Positions 24,516 through 33,084 of a stretch of DNA of 64,000 nt are shown in pieces. A program made the translations under genes and the position numbers. This DNA comes from Streptomyces varsoviensis (GTDB lineage Bacteria; Actinomycetota; Actinomycetes; Streptomycetales; Streptomycetaceae): assembly GCF_000718635.1 (NCBI RefSeq), contig NZ_JOBF01000021.1, forward strand, positions 1-64,000, read 5' to 3'. The stretch's first letter is position 1, and every line of letters begins with the position of its first letter. The notes beneath the pieces were generated by a model. The model did no database searches and was not told where the DNA came from. It saw only the letters and a program-made list of their open reading frames with translations.

Positions 24516-25670
24516 CTATGCGATGAAACCGCTGCTCACCACGGGTTCCGCGGCCGTCTGACGGAACAGCCACTCGGACTTCAACTCGGCGTATCCGGGC
24601 TTGATGACTTCATTGATCATCGCCAGTCGTTCACCGAAAGGAATGAAAGCCGACTTCATCGCATTGACGGTGAACCATTCCATGTCGTCGAGCGTGTACG
24701 AGAAGGCGTCGACGAGCTTCTCGAATTCGCGGCTCATGCTCGTGCCGCTCATCAGGCGATTATCGGTATTTACGGTCGCCCTGAAACGCAGTTTACGGAG
24801 CAGCCCGATCGGGTGTTCCGCGTAGGAAGCGGCCGCGCCCGTCTGGAGGTTCGAGGACGGGCACAGTTCCAGCGGAACGCGCTTGTCCCGTACGTACGAG
24901 GCGAGCCGCCCGAGCCTGACGGAGCCGTCCTCGGCGACCTCGATGTCGTCGATGATCCGCACGCCGTGGCCGAGCCGGTCGGCGCCGCACCACTGGAGCG
25001 CCTGCCAGATGGACGGCAGGCCGAACGCCTCGCCCGCGTGGATGGTGAAGTGGTTGTTCTCCCGCTTGAGGTATTCGAAGGCGTCGAGGTGTCGGGTGGG
25101 CGGGAAGCCGGCCTCGGCGCCCGCGATGTCGAAGCCGACGACGCCCAGGTCGCGGTAGCGGTTGGCGAGTTCGGCGATCTCCAGGGCGCGGGCGGCGTGC
25201 CGCATGGCGGTCAGCAGCGCGCCGACGCGGATGCGGTGGCCGTTCTCCTTGGCCCGCCGTTCGCCTTCGCGAAAGCCCTCGTTGACGGCCTCGACGACCT
25301 CGTCGAGGGTCAGCCCGCGCTCCAGGTGCTGCTCGGGCGCGTACCGAACCTCCGCGTAGACGACGCCGTCCGCGGCGAGGTCCTCGGCGCACTCGGCGGC
25401 GACGCGGACCAGCGCGTCGCGCGTCTGCATGACGGCGCAGGTGTGCGCGAAGTTCTTGAGGTAGCGCTCCAGGGAGCCGGAGTCGGCGGCCTGCCGGATG
25501 AGGGCGCCGAGCTTGTCGGCGTCGCCCTCGGGGAGGCCGTCGTAGCTGGTCTCGTGGGCGAGGTCGATGAGGGTGCCGGGGCGCAGGCCGCCGTCGAGGT
25601 GGTCGTGCAGCAGCGCCTTGGGCGCGCGGCGGATCTGCTCGGGGCTGGGTGGTGCGGGCTGGCTCGTCAT
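24516..25670 (-). CDS. add: adenosine deaminase
   Basis: 384 aa, converting (deoxy)adenosine to (deoxy)inosine. The metal and catalytic motifs are LLHDHLDGG (residues ~20-28), [10 protein letters not shown] (near 210), DRLGHGVRI (near 230) and the Asp in [11 protein letters not shown] (near 305). An actinobacterial C-terminus follows. The ATG at 25670 lies 16 bp downstream of a perfect CTACGCGCGTAG palindrome, and an aggag at the operator edge may be the ribosome site. The shared operator ties it to deoC and the nucleoside importer. Confidence 0.95.
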   Translation of the reverse strand: MTSQPAPPSPEQIRRAPKALLHDHLDGGLRPGTLIDLAHETSYDGLPEGDADKLGALIRQAADSGSLERYLKNFAHTCAVMQTRDALVRVAAECAEDLAADGVVYAEVRYAPEQHLERGLTLDEVVEAVNEGFREGERRAKENGHRIRVGALLTAMRHAARALEIAELANRYRDLGVVGFDIAGAEAGFPPTRHLDAFEYLKRENNHFTIHAGEAFGLPSIWQALQWCGADRLGHGVRIIDDIEVAEDGSVRLGRLASYVRDKRVPLELCPSSNLQTGAAASYAEHPIGLLRKLRFRATVNTDNRLMSGTSMSREFEKLVDAFSYTLDDMEWFTVNAMKSAFIPFGERLAMINEVIKPGYAELKSEWLFRQTAAEPVVSSGFIA

Positions 25671-25686
25671 CCGGGAACTTTAACTC

Positions 25687-25698
25687 CTACGCGCGTAG
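25687..25698. promoter_or_regulatory. palindromic operator CTACGCGCGTAG upstream of add
   Basis: A second exact copy of the 12-bp palindrome, 17-28 bp before the add start codon and 75 bp before the divergent hydrolase gene at 25773. It could control both. Confidence 0.75.
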
Positions 25699-25772
25699 AC
25701 GACGGCGAACGATACGTAACGGTGACCCGTCGCCGGGGTGGACACGCGCGCTCCTTCTGCCATCGTTTCTGC

Positions 25773-26555
25773 ATGGCTCAGGAAGCTCTCCCGGAGCGCG
25801 GTGCGGCTCGGCTCGGCAAGCCCGTCGGAACGGCCGGCACGGTGCACGGCGTCGCCCTGCTCCTTCCCTCGGGCGAAGCGTCCGGCACCCGGCGCCCGTC
25901 TCGCCTGCCGGTCGCCGCCATGCGCCCGCTCGCGAGACGGCTCGCGCGCGCGGGGCGCGAGGAGGGGCTTGTCGTCCATGTCGTGCACTACCGCTTCCGG
26001 GGCTGGAACGGCGCCGCCGCGCATCCGGCGCGCGACGCCGAGTGGGCCGTCGACGAGGCCGTACGCCGCTACGGCGACGTGCCGGTCTGCCTGATCGGTA
26101 CGGGCATGGGGGCGCGTGCCGCGCTGCGCGCCGGGGGCCATCCGGCCGTCAACTCCGTTCTCGCGCTCGCCCCTTGGCTGCCGGAGCCGGATTCCGCCGC
26201 CGGGCCGGGCTCGGCCCCCGAGCCCGAACCCGACCCCGTCAAGCAGTTGGCGGGCCGTCAGGTGCTGATCGCGCACGGCACCAATGACGCGCGTACCGAC
26301 CCGGACCTGTCGTACCGGCTCGCCGAGCGCGCCAAGAAGATCAACCGGCAGGTGTGCCGCTTCGAAGTCCACTCCGACGGGCACGGGTTGCACCAGCACC
26401 GCTCCGAAGTCACCGCGCTGGCCGTTGACTTCATGATGGGTTCGCTGTTCGCGCGGGGGTATTCACGGCCGGTGGCGGACGCGCTGGCGGCGCCGCCGCC
26501 GCTCGGGCTGCGGATGCCGCTGGCGGCGGGGTTCGGGTCGTCGCTGCGGCAGTGA
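25773..26555 (+). CDS. alpha/beta-hydrolase-fold protein without the nucleophile serine
   Basis: 260 aa. The fold is visible in VHGVALLLPSGE, LVVHVVHYRFRGWNG, the nucleophile elbow, VLIAHGTNDARTDP (acid Asp) and EVHSDGHGLHQHR (His). The elbow reads LIGTGMGARAAL, i.e. G-T-G-M-G, where active esterases have G-x-S-x-G. The residue that should attack is therefore Gly, and the protein may be a non-catalytic member. ATG 25773 (MAQEAL) is chosen. It is divergent from add, with the operator between them. Confidence 0.78.
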   Translation: MAQEALPERGAARLGKPVGTAGTVHGVALLLPSGEASGTRRPSRLPVAAMRPLARRLARAGREEGLVVHVVHYRFRGWNGAAAHPARDAEWAVDEAVRRYGDVPVCLIGTGMGARAALRAGGHPAVNSVLALAPWLPEPDSAAGPGSAPEPEPDPVKQLAGRQVLIAHGTNDARTDPDLSYRLAERAKKINRQVCRFEVHSDGHGLHQHRSEVTALAVDFMMGSLFARGYSRPVADALAAPPPLGLRMPLAAGFGSSLRQ

Positions 26556-26556
26556 G

Positions 26557-26637
26557 CCACGGGCCGCCGCCACGTCCACCATGTCCGCCACGTCCGGCAC
26601 GTCCACCACCTCCGCCATGTCCGCCTCGGCGGTGAGC
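26557..26637. repeat. CCGCCACGTCCACCATGT-type tandem repeats
   Basis: Units of about 9 bp (tccgccacg/tccaccatg) are iterated some eight times just after the hydrolase stop. They precede the promoter of the iron-box gene. No gene is visible in the 26556-26837 gap. Confidence 0.7.
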
Positions 26638-26728
26638 CACGCACCCTCGCAGCGGTGCGTACGCCTCTCAACGCGGCGCGCCCCCGCCGCCCCTCTCGCC
26701 ACTTTCGCCCCACCCGCCCCCTGACTAC

Positions 26729-26747
26729 TTAGGCAAGCCTAAGCTAA
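26729..26747. promoter_or_regulatory. DmdR/IdeR-like iron box
   Basis: TTAGGCAAGCCTAAGCTAA matches 15 of 19 positions of the consensus TTAGGTTAGGCTAACCTAA that I remember for actinobacterial iron boxes. It lies 91 bp upstream of the start of the secreted beta-propeller gene, which predicts repression when iron is plentiful. Confidence 0.75.
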
Positions 26748-26837
26748 GCTGACGATCGTCCGAGGCCGCACCGCCCGGATGCCGTCCGCGCGCCTGTCTT
26801 CTTGGCGTCCATGCCTGTTCTTTGGGGAGTAGTGACG

Positions 26838-27926
26838 ATGACCGTCAGACACCAGCACGCCGCCCACAAGCTCGTCCGCCGGTCCGCCGCCGTCGTCCTC
26901 GCCGCGGGCACCGTCCTCGGCGCCGCCGGTGCCGCCACCGCCGCCCCGGCCGCCCCCGCGCACCACCGGCCGCACCACCAGACCTCGTACAAGGTCGACT
27001 CCGCGCAGCTCGCGCGCGGCCTCTACCAGTCCTCGTACTCCGAGCGGAACCACGTGCTGTGGGCGACCACGGCCGTCGGCCGCCCGCCGGTCACCCAGTC
27101 CCAGCTCCTGAAGGTCGACCCGAAGTCGCTGAAGACCAAGGCCGCCTACACCCCGCCGGTCACGGACGCGAGCACCAAGGCCGTGGAGGCCGTGTACGGC
27201 GTGGCCGTGGACGACGCGCACAACACGGTGTGGACCACCAACACCCGTAACGACTCGGTGGCCGTCTACAGCCAGCGCACCGGCAAGCACCTCGCCACCG
27301 TGCCCGGCGTGAAGCACGCCCGCGAGATCGTCGTGGACGAGCGCCACAACACCGCCTGGGCCAGCGGCTTCGGCGACGGCAGCATCGTGGGCTTCGACAC
27401 CCGTACCTTCAAGGAGAAGAAGCGGGTGACGGTCAAGGGCGCCGGCACCACCGGGCTCGCGGTCAACAAGTGGACCGGCACGGTCTACGCCACCGACCTG
27501 ACCAACAGCAACATCATCGCCGTCTCCCGGTTCTCCGACCAGCCCAAGCTGATCCCCACCGGCCAGGGCCCCATCTCCATCGCGCTCTCCCGCGACGGCC
27601 GCACCGCCTACACCGCCGACAACAAGGGCGGCACCCTCTCCGTCGTCGACCTGCTCAAGGGCAAGGTGACGCGGACCGTGAAGACCGGTGAGGGCGCGCT
27701 GTCCGTCGCCGCCGACCCGCGCTCCGGCAATGTGTTCGTCGCCAACCGCGGCCCCGGCAACACCACCGTCGTGGACCCGCACAAGGGCGCCGTCGTCGCC
27801 ACCCTGGCCACCGGCCCCAACCCCAACCACGTGACCGTGGCGCGCGGTACGGCCTTCGTGGTCGACAAGGCCGCGGCGGGCGACAAGCTCCTCGACTCCG
27901 TGCACCGCATCAGCGCCGAGCGCTGA
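26838..27926 (+). CDS. secreted YncE-like beta-propeller protein, iron-box controlled
   Basis: 362 aa. A Sec signal (HKLVRRSAAVVLAAGTVLGAAGAATAAPA, cleavage near residue 35) is followed by repeated blades of the YncE/YVTN type, e.g. VYGVAVDDAHNTVWTTNTRNDSVAVYS, IVVDERHNTAWASG, GLAVNKWTGTVYATDLTNSN, VAADPRSGNVFVANRGPGNTTVVD. ATG 26838 has ggggag 8 bp upstream; a GTG at 26832 is too close to that site. E. coli yncE is also iron-regulated, so the iron box makes functional sense. The ligand is unknown. Confidence 0.85.
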   Translation: MTVRHQHAAHKLVRRSAAVVLAAGTVLGAAGAATAAPAAPAHHRPHHQTSYKVDSAQLARGLYQSSYSERNHVLWATTAVGRPPVTQSQLLKVDPKSLKTKAAYTPPVTDASTKAVEAVYGVAVDDAHNTVWTTNTRNDSVAVYSQRTGKHLATVPGVKHAREIVVDERHNTAWASGFGDGSIVGFDTRTFKEKKRVTVKGAGTTGLAVNKWTGTVYATDLTNSNIIAVSRFSDQPKLIPTGQGPISIALSRDGRTAYTADNKGGTLSVVDLLKGKVTRTVKTGEGALSVAADPRSGNVFVANRGPGNTTVVDPHKGAVVATLATGPNPNHVTVARGTAFVVDKAAAGDKLLDSVHRISAER

Positions 27927-27979
27927 CACAGGCTCTGCCTCCGGCGGGCGGCCCCTGACCCGAGCCATGCCCCCATCCT

Positions 27980-28021
27980 GATCGCCCCCGCGGCCGGCAC
28001 CGCGGGGGCGATCGGGTTTTT
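27980..28021 (+). terminator. rho-independent terminator
   Basis: A 14-bp perfect stem gatcgcccccgcgg / ccgcgggggcgatc is followed by gggttttt, a real T run that is rare in this window. It ends the beta-propeller gene. Confidence 0.9.
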
Positions 28022-28048
28022 CCGCCCGCCTCTGCGCGATATCACCGC

Positions 28049-28978
28049 TCAGCGCGGCAGCAACTGCCCCCGGCGGGAGAGCAGGAACCGCTTGAACGCC
28101 GCGACCGGCGGGGTGTCCGGGTGCCCGTCGAGCCAGGCCACGCCGATCTCGCGGACCGCGCGCGGCGCCGTGACGGTCAGTTCCACGACGCCCGGCCGGG
28201 GCACCGCCGGGGGCGGCAGCAGCGCGACGCCCAGCCCGGCGGCGACGAGCCCGCGCAGCGTCTCGGCCTCCTCGCCCTCGAAGGCGACCTTCGGCTTGAA
28301 CCCGGCCTCCGCGCAGAGCGTGTCCGTGATGCGGCGCAGCCCGTACCCGGGTTCGAGGGTGACGAAGAGTTCGGCCGCGGCCTCCGCGAGCCGCACCCGC
28401 CTGCGCCCCGCGAGCGGGTGGTCGTCGGGGACGACCAGGCGCAGCTTCTGCTCGTCGAGGCGGCGGGCGACGAGGTCCGGGGCGTCGGGGACGGGCGCGG
28501 TCAGACACAGGTCCAGTTCGCCGGCGCGCAGTCCGGAGATCATCGCCTCGCCGTAGTTCTGTACGAGCTGGAAGCGGACCCGCGGGTGGTCGGCGCGGAA
28601 GTCGCGCAGCAGGCCGGGCACCGTCTCGGGGCCGAGGGTGTGCAGAAAGCCGAAGGCGACCTTGCCGGCCGTGGGGTCGGCGTCGGAGCGTACGGACTCG
28701 GCGGCGCGGTCCACCTCGGCCAGCGCCCGTTCGACGGAGCCGAGGAACGTACGGCCGGCGGGGGTGAGCGAGACGGTGCGGCCGTGCCGGGCGAACAGCG
28801 CCACGCCGAGGTCGCGTTCGAGCCGGGCCATGGCGCGGCTGAGGGTCGGCTGGGGGACGTCGAGCTGGTGCGCGGCGCGCGTGACGTGCTCCTGGCGGGC
28901 GACGGCGGCGAACTGGGCGAGCCGCGGGGCGAGGGTCGCCGCCCAGGAGCCGGCGTCGAGCTCCACCGTGGCCGACAT
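28049..28978 (-). CDS. LysR-family transcriptional regulator
   Basis: 309 aa. The HTH is LAQFAAVARQEHVTRAAHQLDVPQPTLSRAMARLERDLGVALFARHGRTVSLTPAG. A LysR substrate-binding domain follows (VAFGFLHTLGPETVPGLLRDFRADHPRVRFQLVQ, then GLGVALLPPPAVPRPGV). ATG 28978 is chosen because homology begins there; ATG 29035 (MEHEHR) is in frame but has no ribosome site either. It is divergent from an MFS gene, with a palindrome between, so it probably controls that transporter. Confidence 0.9.
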   Translation of the reverse strand: MSATVELDAGSWAATLAPRLAQFAAVARQEHVTRAAHQLDVPQPTLSRAMARLERDLGVALFARHGRTVSLTPAGRTFLGSVERALAEVDRAAESVRSDADPTAGKVAFGFLHTLGPETVPGLLRDFRADHPRVRFQLVQNYGEAMISGLRAGELDLCLTAPVPDAPDLVARRLDEQKLRLVVPDDHPLAGRRRVRLAEAAAELFVTLEPGYGLRRITDTLCAEAGFKPKVAFEGEEAETLRGLVAAGLGVALLPPPAVPRPGVVELTVTAPRAVREIGVAWLDGHPDTPPVAAFKRFLLSRRGQLLPR

Positions 28979-29052
28979 GTCGATTTCACTACGGGTGGGT
29001 GACAGGGACGGCGCTGGCCTGTGCTCATGCTCCATGGCATCGATTATCGCCG

Positions 29053-29075
29053 TTTCATGCATTGGACGCATGAAA
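29053..29075. promoter_or_regulatory. inverted repeat between lysR and the MFS gene
   Basis: TTTCATGC (29053-29060) and GCATGAAA (29068-29075) are exact inverted arms with a 7-bp spacer. The site lies 22 bp before the MFS start, a typical place for a LysR site, although the usual T-N11-A pattern is not strict. Confidence 0.6.
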
Positions 29076-29097
29076 GGTACGTGCATACGGTCATTAC

Positions 29098-30486
29098 ATG
29101 CGCCCTGCCGATACGGGGGCGTCCGCGGCGGTACAGCGCGTGGATGCCCGCACACAGTCGCCCACCGGAACCGACGAACCCACCGGACCAGACGAAGCGG
29201 CCGGCGGTGCAGCCGGCGCCGCGGCCCCGGACCGTCCTGCTTCGACCGCGGATGTCGTCGACATCGCCGAAGCCGACGCCGACAAACTGGTGCCCGGCGG
29301 GCCCGGCTACCGGAAGATGAGCTTCGCGCTCTTCTCCGCCGGCATCTCCACCTTCGCGCTCCTCTACTCCACCCAGGCGCTGCTCCCCGCGATCTCCGAC
29401 GACCTGCGCGTCAGCCCGGACCAGGCGAGCTGGACCGTGTCCGCGGCGACCGGGGCGCTGGCCGTGGCCGTCGTGCCGCTGAGCGCGCTCTCCGAGCGGT
29501 ACGGGCGGCGGGCCATGATGACGGGCTCGCTGATCGTCGCGGCGCTGGTGGCGCTGGCCGCGCCGTTCGCGCCGAACCTCGCGACGCTGATCGCGCTGCG
29601 CGCGGTGCAGGGCGCGGCGCTGGCCGGGCTGCCGGCCTCGGCGATGGCGTACCTGGCGGAGGAGGTACGGCCCAAGGCGCTGGTCGCCGCGATCGGGCTG
29701 TTCGTATCGGGCAACAGCATCGGCGGCATGTCCGGCCGGATCGTGACGGGCTGGGTCGCCCAGGCGTCCAACTGGCGGGTCGCGCTGGGCGTGGTCGGCG
29801 TCATGGCGGTGGTCTGCGCGGTGGTCTTCCGGGCGACGATCCCGCCCGCCCGGAACTTCACCCCCCGCCCCGTCTCGCCGCGCTCCCTGGCCCGTACGGT
29901 CCGCGGCCACCTCTGCGACCCGCTGATGTGCCGGCTGTACGCGCTCGGGGCGCTCTTCATGGTCGTATTCGGCGCGGTCTACACGGTGATCGGCTACCGC
30001 CTGACCGCCAAGCCCTTCGAGCTGCCGCAGGGCATCGTGGGCTCCATCTTCCTCGTCTATCTCGTCGGCACCGTCACCTCGGCCCTCGCCGGCAAACTCG
30101 TCGAACGCCTGGGCCGGCGCGGCGCCCTGTACCTGGCGATCGGCACGGCGTCCCTGGGCCTCGTCCTCAGCGCCCTCGACTCGCTGATCACCGTCCTGCT
30201 GGGCCTGGTCCTGATAACCGCGGGCTTCTTCGTAGGCCACTCGGTCGCCTCGTCCTCGGTCAGCCACACCGCCACCACGGGCCGGGCCCAAGCTTCTGCC
30301 CTCTACCAGACCACCTACTACCTGGGCAGCTCCCTGGGCGCCCTCCTCGGCGCCCTCGCCTTCCACGCCGCAGGCTGGAACGCCACCGTGGCCCTGGGCC
30401 TCCTCGCCATGGCATCCGCCGCCGCCATCACCCTGTACGCCACCCGCAAGGCCGCAGCCGAACGGCGGCTCGCGACGAGCGCATAG
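29098..30486 (+). CDS. MFS transporter
   Basis: 462 aa, with 12 hydrophobic segments after a ~60-residue hydrophilic N-terminus rich in Pro/Thr/Asp. Motif A is LSERYGRRAMMTGSL, and SASALYQTTYYLGSSLGALLGA-like and GHSVASSSVSHTATTGRAQASALY segments resemble the YnfM/CynX-type drug or sugar exporters. No ribosome site precedes ATG 29098, so a leaderless mRNA is possible. It is divergent from, and probably controlled by, the LysR gene. The substrate is unknown. Confidence 0.87.
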   Translation: MRPADTGASAAVQRVDARTQSPTGTDEPTGPDEAAGGAAGAAAPDRPASTADVVDIAEADADKLVPGGPGYRKMSFALFSAGISTFALLYSTQALLPAISDDLRVSPDQASWTVSAATGALAVAVVPLSALSERYGRRAMMTGSLIVAALVALAAPFAPNLATLIALRAVQGAALAGLPASAMAYLAEEVRPKALVAAIGLFVSGNSIGGMSGRIVTGWVAQASNWRVALGVVGVMAVVCAVVFRATIPPARNFTPRPVSPRSLARTVRGHLCDPLMCRLYALGALFMVVFGAVYTVIGYRLTAKPFELPQGIVGSIFLVYLVGTVTSALAGKLVERLGRRGALYLAIGTASLGLVLSALDSLITVLLGLVLITAGFFVGHSVASSSVSHTATTGRAQASALYQTTYYLGSSLGALLGALAFHAAGWNATVALGLLAMASAAAITLYATRKAAAERRLATSA

Positions 30487-30500
30487 CCCCGAGCACGACA

Positions 30501-30538
30501 AAGGGGCCGCCCACACCTTCCGGTGTGGGCGGCCCCTT
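30501..30538. terminator. 17-bp perfect hairpin after the MFS gene
   Basis: aaggggccgcccacacc pairs with ggtgtgggcggcccctt around a ttcc loop. It lies between the convergent MFS and Uma2 genes and can serve both. Confidence 0.9.
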
Positions 30539-30554
30539 CGGACTGTCGGCGGAG

Positions 30555-31148
30555 TCAGCTAACGGGAAAGAGCGCGGTGTCGACCGTGACATCGAACGGC
30601 TCGGGAAGATGCAGCTCATCGCCGTAGGCCACCGATGCGAGCACGCGGTACGAGCCCCCCTTCGGCTCACCGTAGAGCGTGGCCGTCGGCTTCCCGGAAT
30701 GCCACGGGTCCAGCAGCAGGTAGAGGGGGACTTCGGCGGAGGCGTAACCGTGCAGCTTCTCGATCCGGTCGTGGTTCGCGTTGGACGAGGAGGTGATCTC
30801 GACGACGAGCTGGGCCGCGTCGGCTGTCTGCCGCTCTTGGCGGCGGGGCAGCAGCTTCTTAGGAATGACGGCGAGATCGGGAACGTACAGCCCCCGCCTG
30901 CCGGGCACGGTCAGCCCCTGGGTCTGGTAGATCCCCCAGTCCCGTGGGATGGCGGTGTACAGCAGACGCTGAAGCTCGTCCGCGGTGTCGTTATGGTCGC
31001 TCTCCGGCGGTGGTGCCACGGTGACGATCCCCTCGATGATCTCCACCTTGCAGCCCTCCGGAGGAGACGTCCGCTCCCAGAGTCGGAGTGCCTCGTCCCA
31101 GAGGGATTCCTCAACCCGCTGGGGGCGCTCAGCGATGCCTGCTGCCAT
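30555..31148 (-). CDS. Uma2-family PD-(D/E)XK nuclease-like protein
   Basis: 197 aa. The Uma2 core is present: CKVEIIEGIVTVAPPPESDHN, the acidic VPDLAVIPK and AAQLVVEITSSSNANHDRIEKLHGYA, where D...ExT forms the putative metal site, then PLYLLLDPW. ATG 31148 follows gaggag with 6 bp spacing. These proteins are very numerous in Streptomyces and cyanobacteria; their in vivo function is unknown and nuclease activity is only predicted. Confidence 0.88.
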   Translation of the reverse strand: MAAGIAERPQRVEESLWDEALRLWERTSPPEGCKVEIIEGIVTVAPPPESDHNDTADELQRLLYTAIPRDWGIYQTQGLTVPGRRGLYVPDLAVIPKKLLPRRQERQTADAAQLVVEITSSSNANHDRIEKLHGYASAEVPLYLLLDPWHSGKPTATLYGEPKGGSYRVLASVAYGDELHLPEPFDVTVDTALFPVS

Positions 31149-31245
31149 GGTGTGCTCCTCTATCGGTACGTCACCGATCCCAGCATGCCGAACGGGACCG
31201 GCGACGGTCCACCGGTCCCGTTCACCCAAATGGGGAAAGCGCAGG

Positions 31246-32523
31246 TCAGGCGATGCGGTCCAAGATGATCGGGGTCGGCTCGTACGCCGTGTGCTCGGGG
31301 GCGACGAGGACGGCGCCGTCGAGGGCTTCCAGGGCGTAGGCGAACTTTTCCGGGGTGTCCGTGTGGAGGGTGAGGAGGGGCTGGCCGGCGGTGACGGGGT
31401 CGCCGGGCTTGGCGTGGAGTTCGACGCCGGCGCCGGCCTGGACCGGGTCCTCCTTGCGGGCGCGGCCGGCGCCGAGGCGCCAGGCGGCGACGCCGACGGC
31501 GTAGGCGTCGAGGGTGGTGAGGACGCCGGAGGCGGCGGCGTGGACGACGTGCTGTTCGCGGGCGACCGGCAGCGCGGCGTCCGGGTCGCCGCCCTGGGCG
31601 AGGATCATGCGGCGCCAGTGGTCCATGGCGGAGCCGTCGGCCAGCGCCTTGGCCGGGTCGACGTCGCCGAGGCCCGCGGCCGCCAGCATCTCGCGGGCCA
31701 GGGCGAGGGTCAGTTCCACGACGTCGGCGGGGCCGCCGCCGGCCAGCACCTCGACGGACTCGCGGACTTCGAGGGCGTTGCCCGCGGTCAGCCCGAGCGG
31801 GGTGGACATGTCGGTGAGCAGGGCCGTGGTCCGTACGCCGTGGTCGGTGCCGAGTCCGACCATGGTCGAGGCGAGTTCGCGGGCGTCCTCGATGTTCTTC
31901 ATGAACGCGCCGGAGCCGACCTTCACGTCCAGGACCAGCGAGCCGGTGCCCTCCGCGATCTTCTTCGACATGATCGAGGAGGCGATCAGCGGGATCGCCT
32001 CCACCGTGCCGGTGACGTCCCGGAGCGCGTACAGCTTCTTGTCGGCGGGGGCCAGCCCGTCGCCCGCCGCGCAGATGACGGAGCCGACGTCGCGCAGGAC
32101 GTCCATCATCTCGGCGTTGCTCAGCAGCGCCCGCCAGCCGGGGATGGCCTCCAGCTTGTCGAGCGTGCCGCCGGTGTGGCCGAGGCCGCGCCCCGAGAGC
32201 TGCGGCACGGCCGCGCCGCACGCGGCGACCAGCGGCGCGAGCGGCAGCGTGATCTTGTCGCCGACGCCGCCCGTGGAGTGCTTGTCGGCCGTGGGGCGCG
32301 GCAGGGACGAGAAGTCCATCCGCTCCCCCGAGTTGATCATCGCGGCGGTCCAGCGGGCGATCTCCGCACGGTCCATGCCGTTGAGGAGGATCGCCATCGC
32401 GAGCGCCGACATCTGCTCGTGGGCGACCTCGCCGCGCGTGTAGGCGTCGATGACCCAGTCGATCTGCTCGGGGCTCAGTCGCTCCCGGTCGCGCTTGGTC
32501 CGGATGACGGAGATGACGTCCAT
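31246..32523 (-). CDS. deoA: thymidine (pyrimidine-nucleoside) phosphorylase
   Basis: 425 aa, phosphorolysing thymidine/deoxyuridine to base plus deoxyribose-1-phosphate. The glycosyltransferase-family 3 signature is clear (DFSSLPRPTADKHSTGGVGDKITLPLAPLVAACG, then SGRGLGHTGGTLDKLEAIPG). The phosphate/substrate Lys and Ser are in the SIMSKKIAEGTG and KVGSGAFMK segments. It is the last gene of the ABC-importer operon, 156 bp after cdd; that gap contains a common extragenic repeat. Its product can flow through a phosphopentomutase to DeoC. Confidence 0.95.
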   Translation of the reverse strand: MDVISVIRTKRDRERLSPEQIDWVIDAYTRGEVAHEQMSALAMAILLNGMDRAEIARWTAAMINSGERMDFSSLPRPTADKHSTGGVGDKITLPLAPLVAACGAAVPQLSGRGLGHTGGTLDKLEAIPGWRALLSNAEMMDVLRDVGSVICAAGDGLAPADKKLYALRDVTGTVEAIPLIASSIMSKKIAEGTGSLVLDVKVGSGAFMKNIEDARELASTMVGLGTDHGVRTTALLTDMSTPLGLTAGNALEVRESVEVLAGGGPADVVELTLALAREMLAAAGLGDVDPAKALADGSAMDHWRRMILAQGGDPDAALPVAREQHVVHAAASGVLTTLDAYAVGVAAWRLGAGRARKEDPVQAGAGVELHAKPGDPVTAGQPLLTLHTDTPEKFAYALEALDGAVLVAPEHTAYEPTPIILDRIA

Positions 32524-32587
32524 GGGCTCGCTTTCTTCGTTTCGTTCTTGGTGTCGGCCAGGATGAAGGCCGGGCCCGCGTCCCCTC

Positions 32588-32628
32588 AGGGGCGCGGGGA
32601 ACTGCGCGATCAGCCACAGCCGGCCCGC
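32588..32628. repeat. common Streptomyces extragenic repeat
   Basis: aggggcgcggggaactgcgc followed by gatcagccacagccgg is a dispersed intergenic element that I recall from many Streptomyces genomes. Here it interrupts the otherwise tight cdd-deoA spacing. Confidence 0.6.
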
Positions 32629-32679
32629 GGCCGACCCCCGACGGCACAGGGGCGTCACCGCACAAGCGTCAGCGCCGCG

Positions 32680-33084
32680 TCAGCGCCCCAGGTCCTCCGG
32701 ACCGAACGCGTCCGGCAGCAGCTCCGACAGCGGCCGGGCCCCCGACGCCGTGTCCATCCACAGCTCCGGCCCCCCGTGCTCCCACAGCAACTGGCGGCAC
32801 CGCCCGCACGGCATGAGCAGTCCGCCGTCCTTCCCGCAGCAGGTGAAGGCGGTCAGCCGGCCGCCGCCCGTGGCGATCAGTTCGGAGATCAGCCCGCATT
32901 CGGCGCACAGCGCCACGCCGTACGCGGCGTTCTCCACGTTGCAGCCGGACACGGTGCGGCCGTCGTCGACGAGGGCCGCCGCGCCGACCGGGAAGCGGGA
33001 GTACGGGGCGTACGCGCGCGACATCGTCTCCCGCGCCCGCGCCCGCAGCGCCTCCCAGTCGAACGTCTCCCAGGACTCGTTCAC
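32680..33084 (-). CDS. cdd: cytidine deaminase
   Basis: 134 aa, deaminating (deoxy)cytidine to (deoxy)uridine. The zinc site is ALCAECGLISELI (CAE form) plus MPCGRCRQLLWEH, giving the three-cysteine set of the small homotetrameric enzymes. FPVGAAALVDDG and NVENAAYG are the substrate segments. GTG 33084 directly abuts the TAA of the upstream permease, so translation is coupled. It feeds uridine nucleosides to DeoA. Confidence 0.95.
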   Translation of the reverse strand: MNESWETFDWEALRARARETMSRAYAPYSRFPVGAAALVDDGRTVSGCNVENAAYGVALCAECGLISELIATGGGRLTAFTCCGKDGGLLMPCGRCRQLLWEHGGPELWMDTASGARPLSELLPDAFGPEDLGR

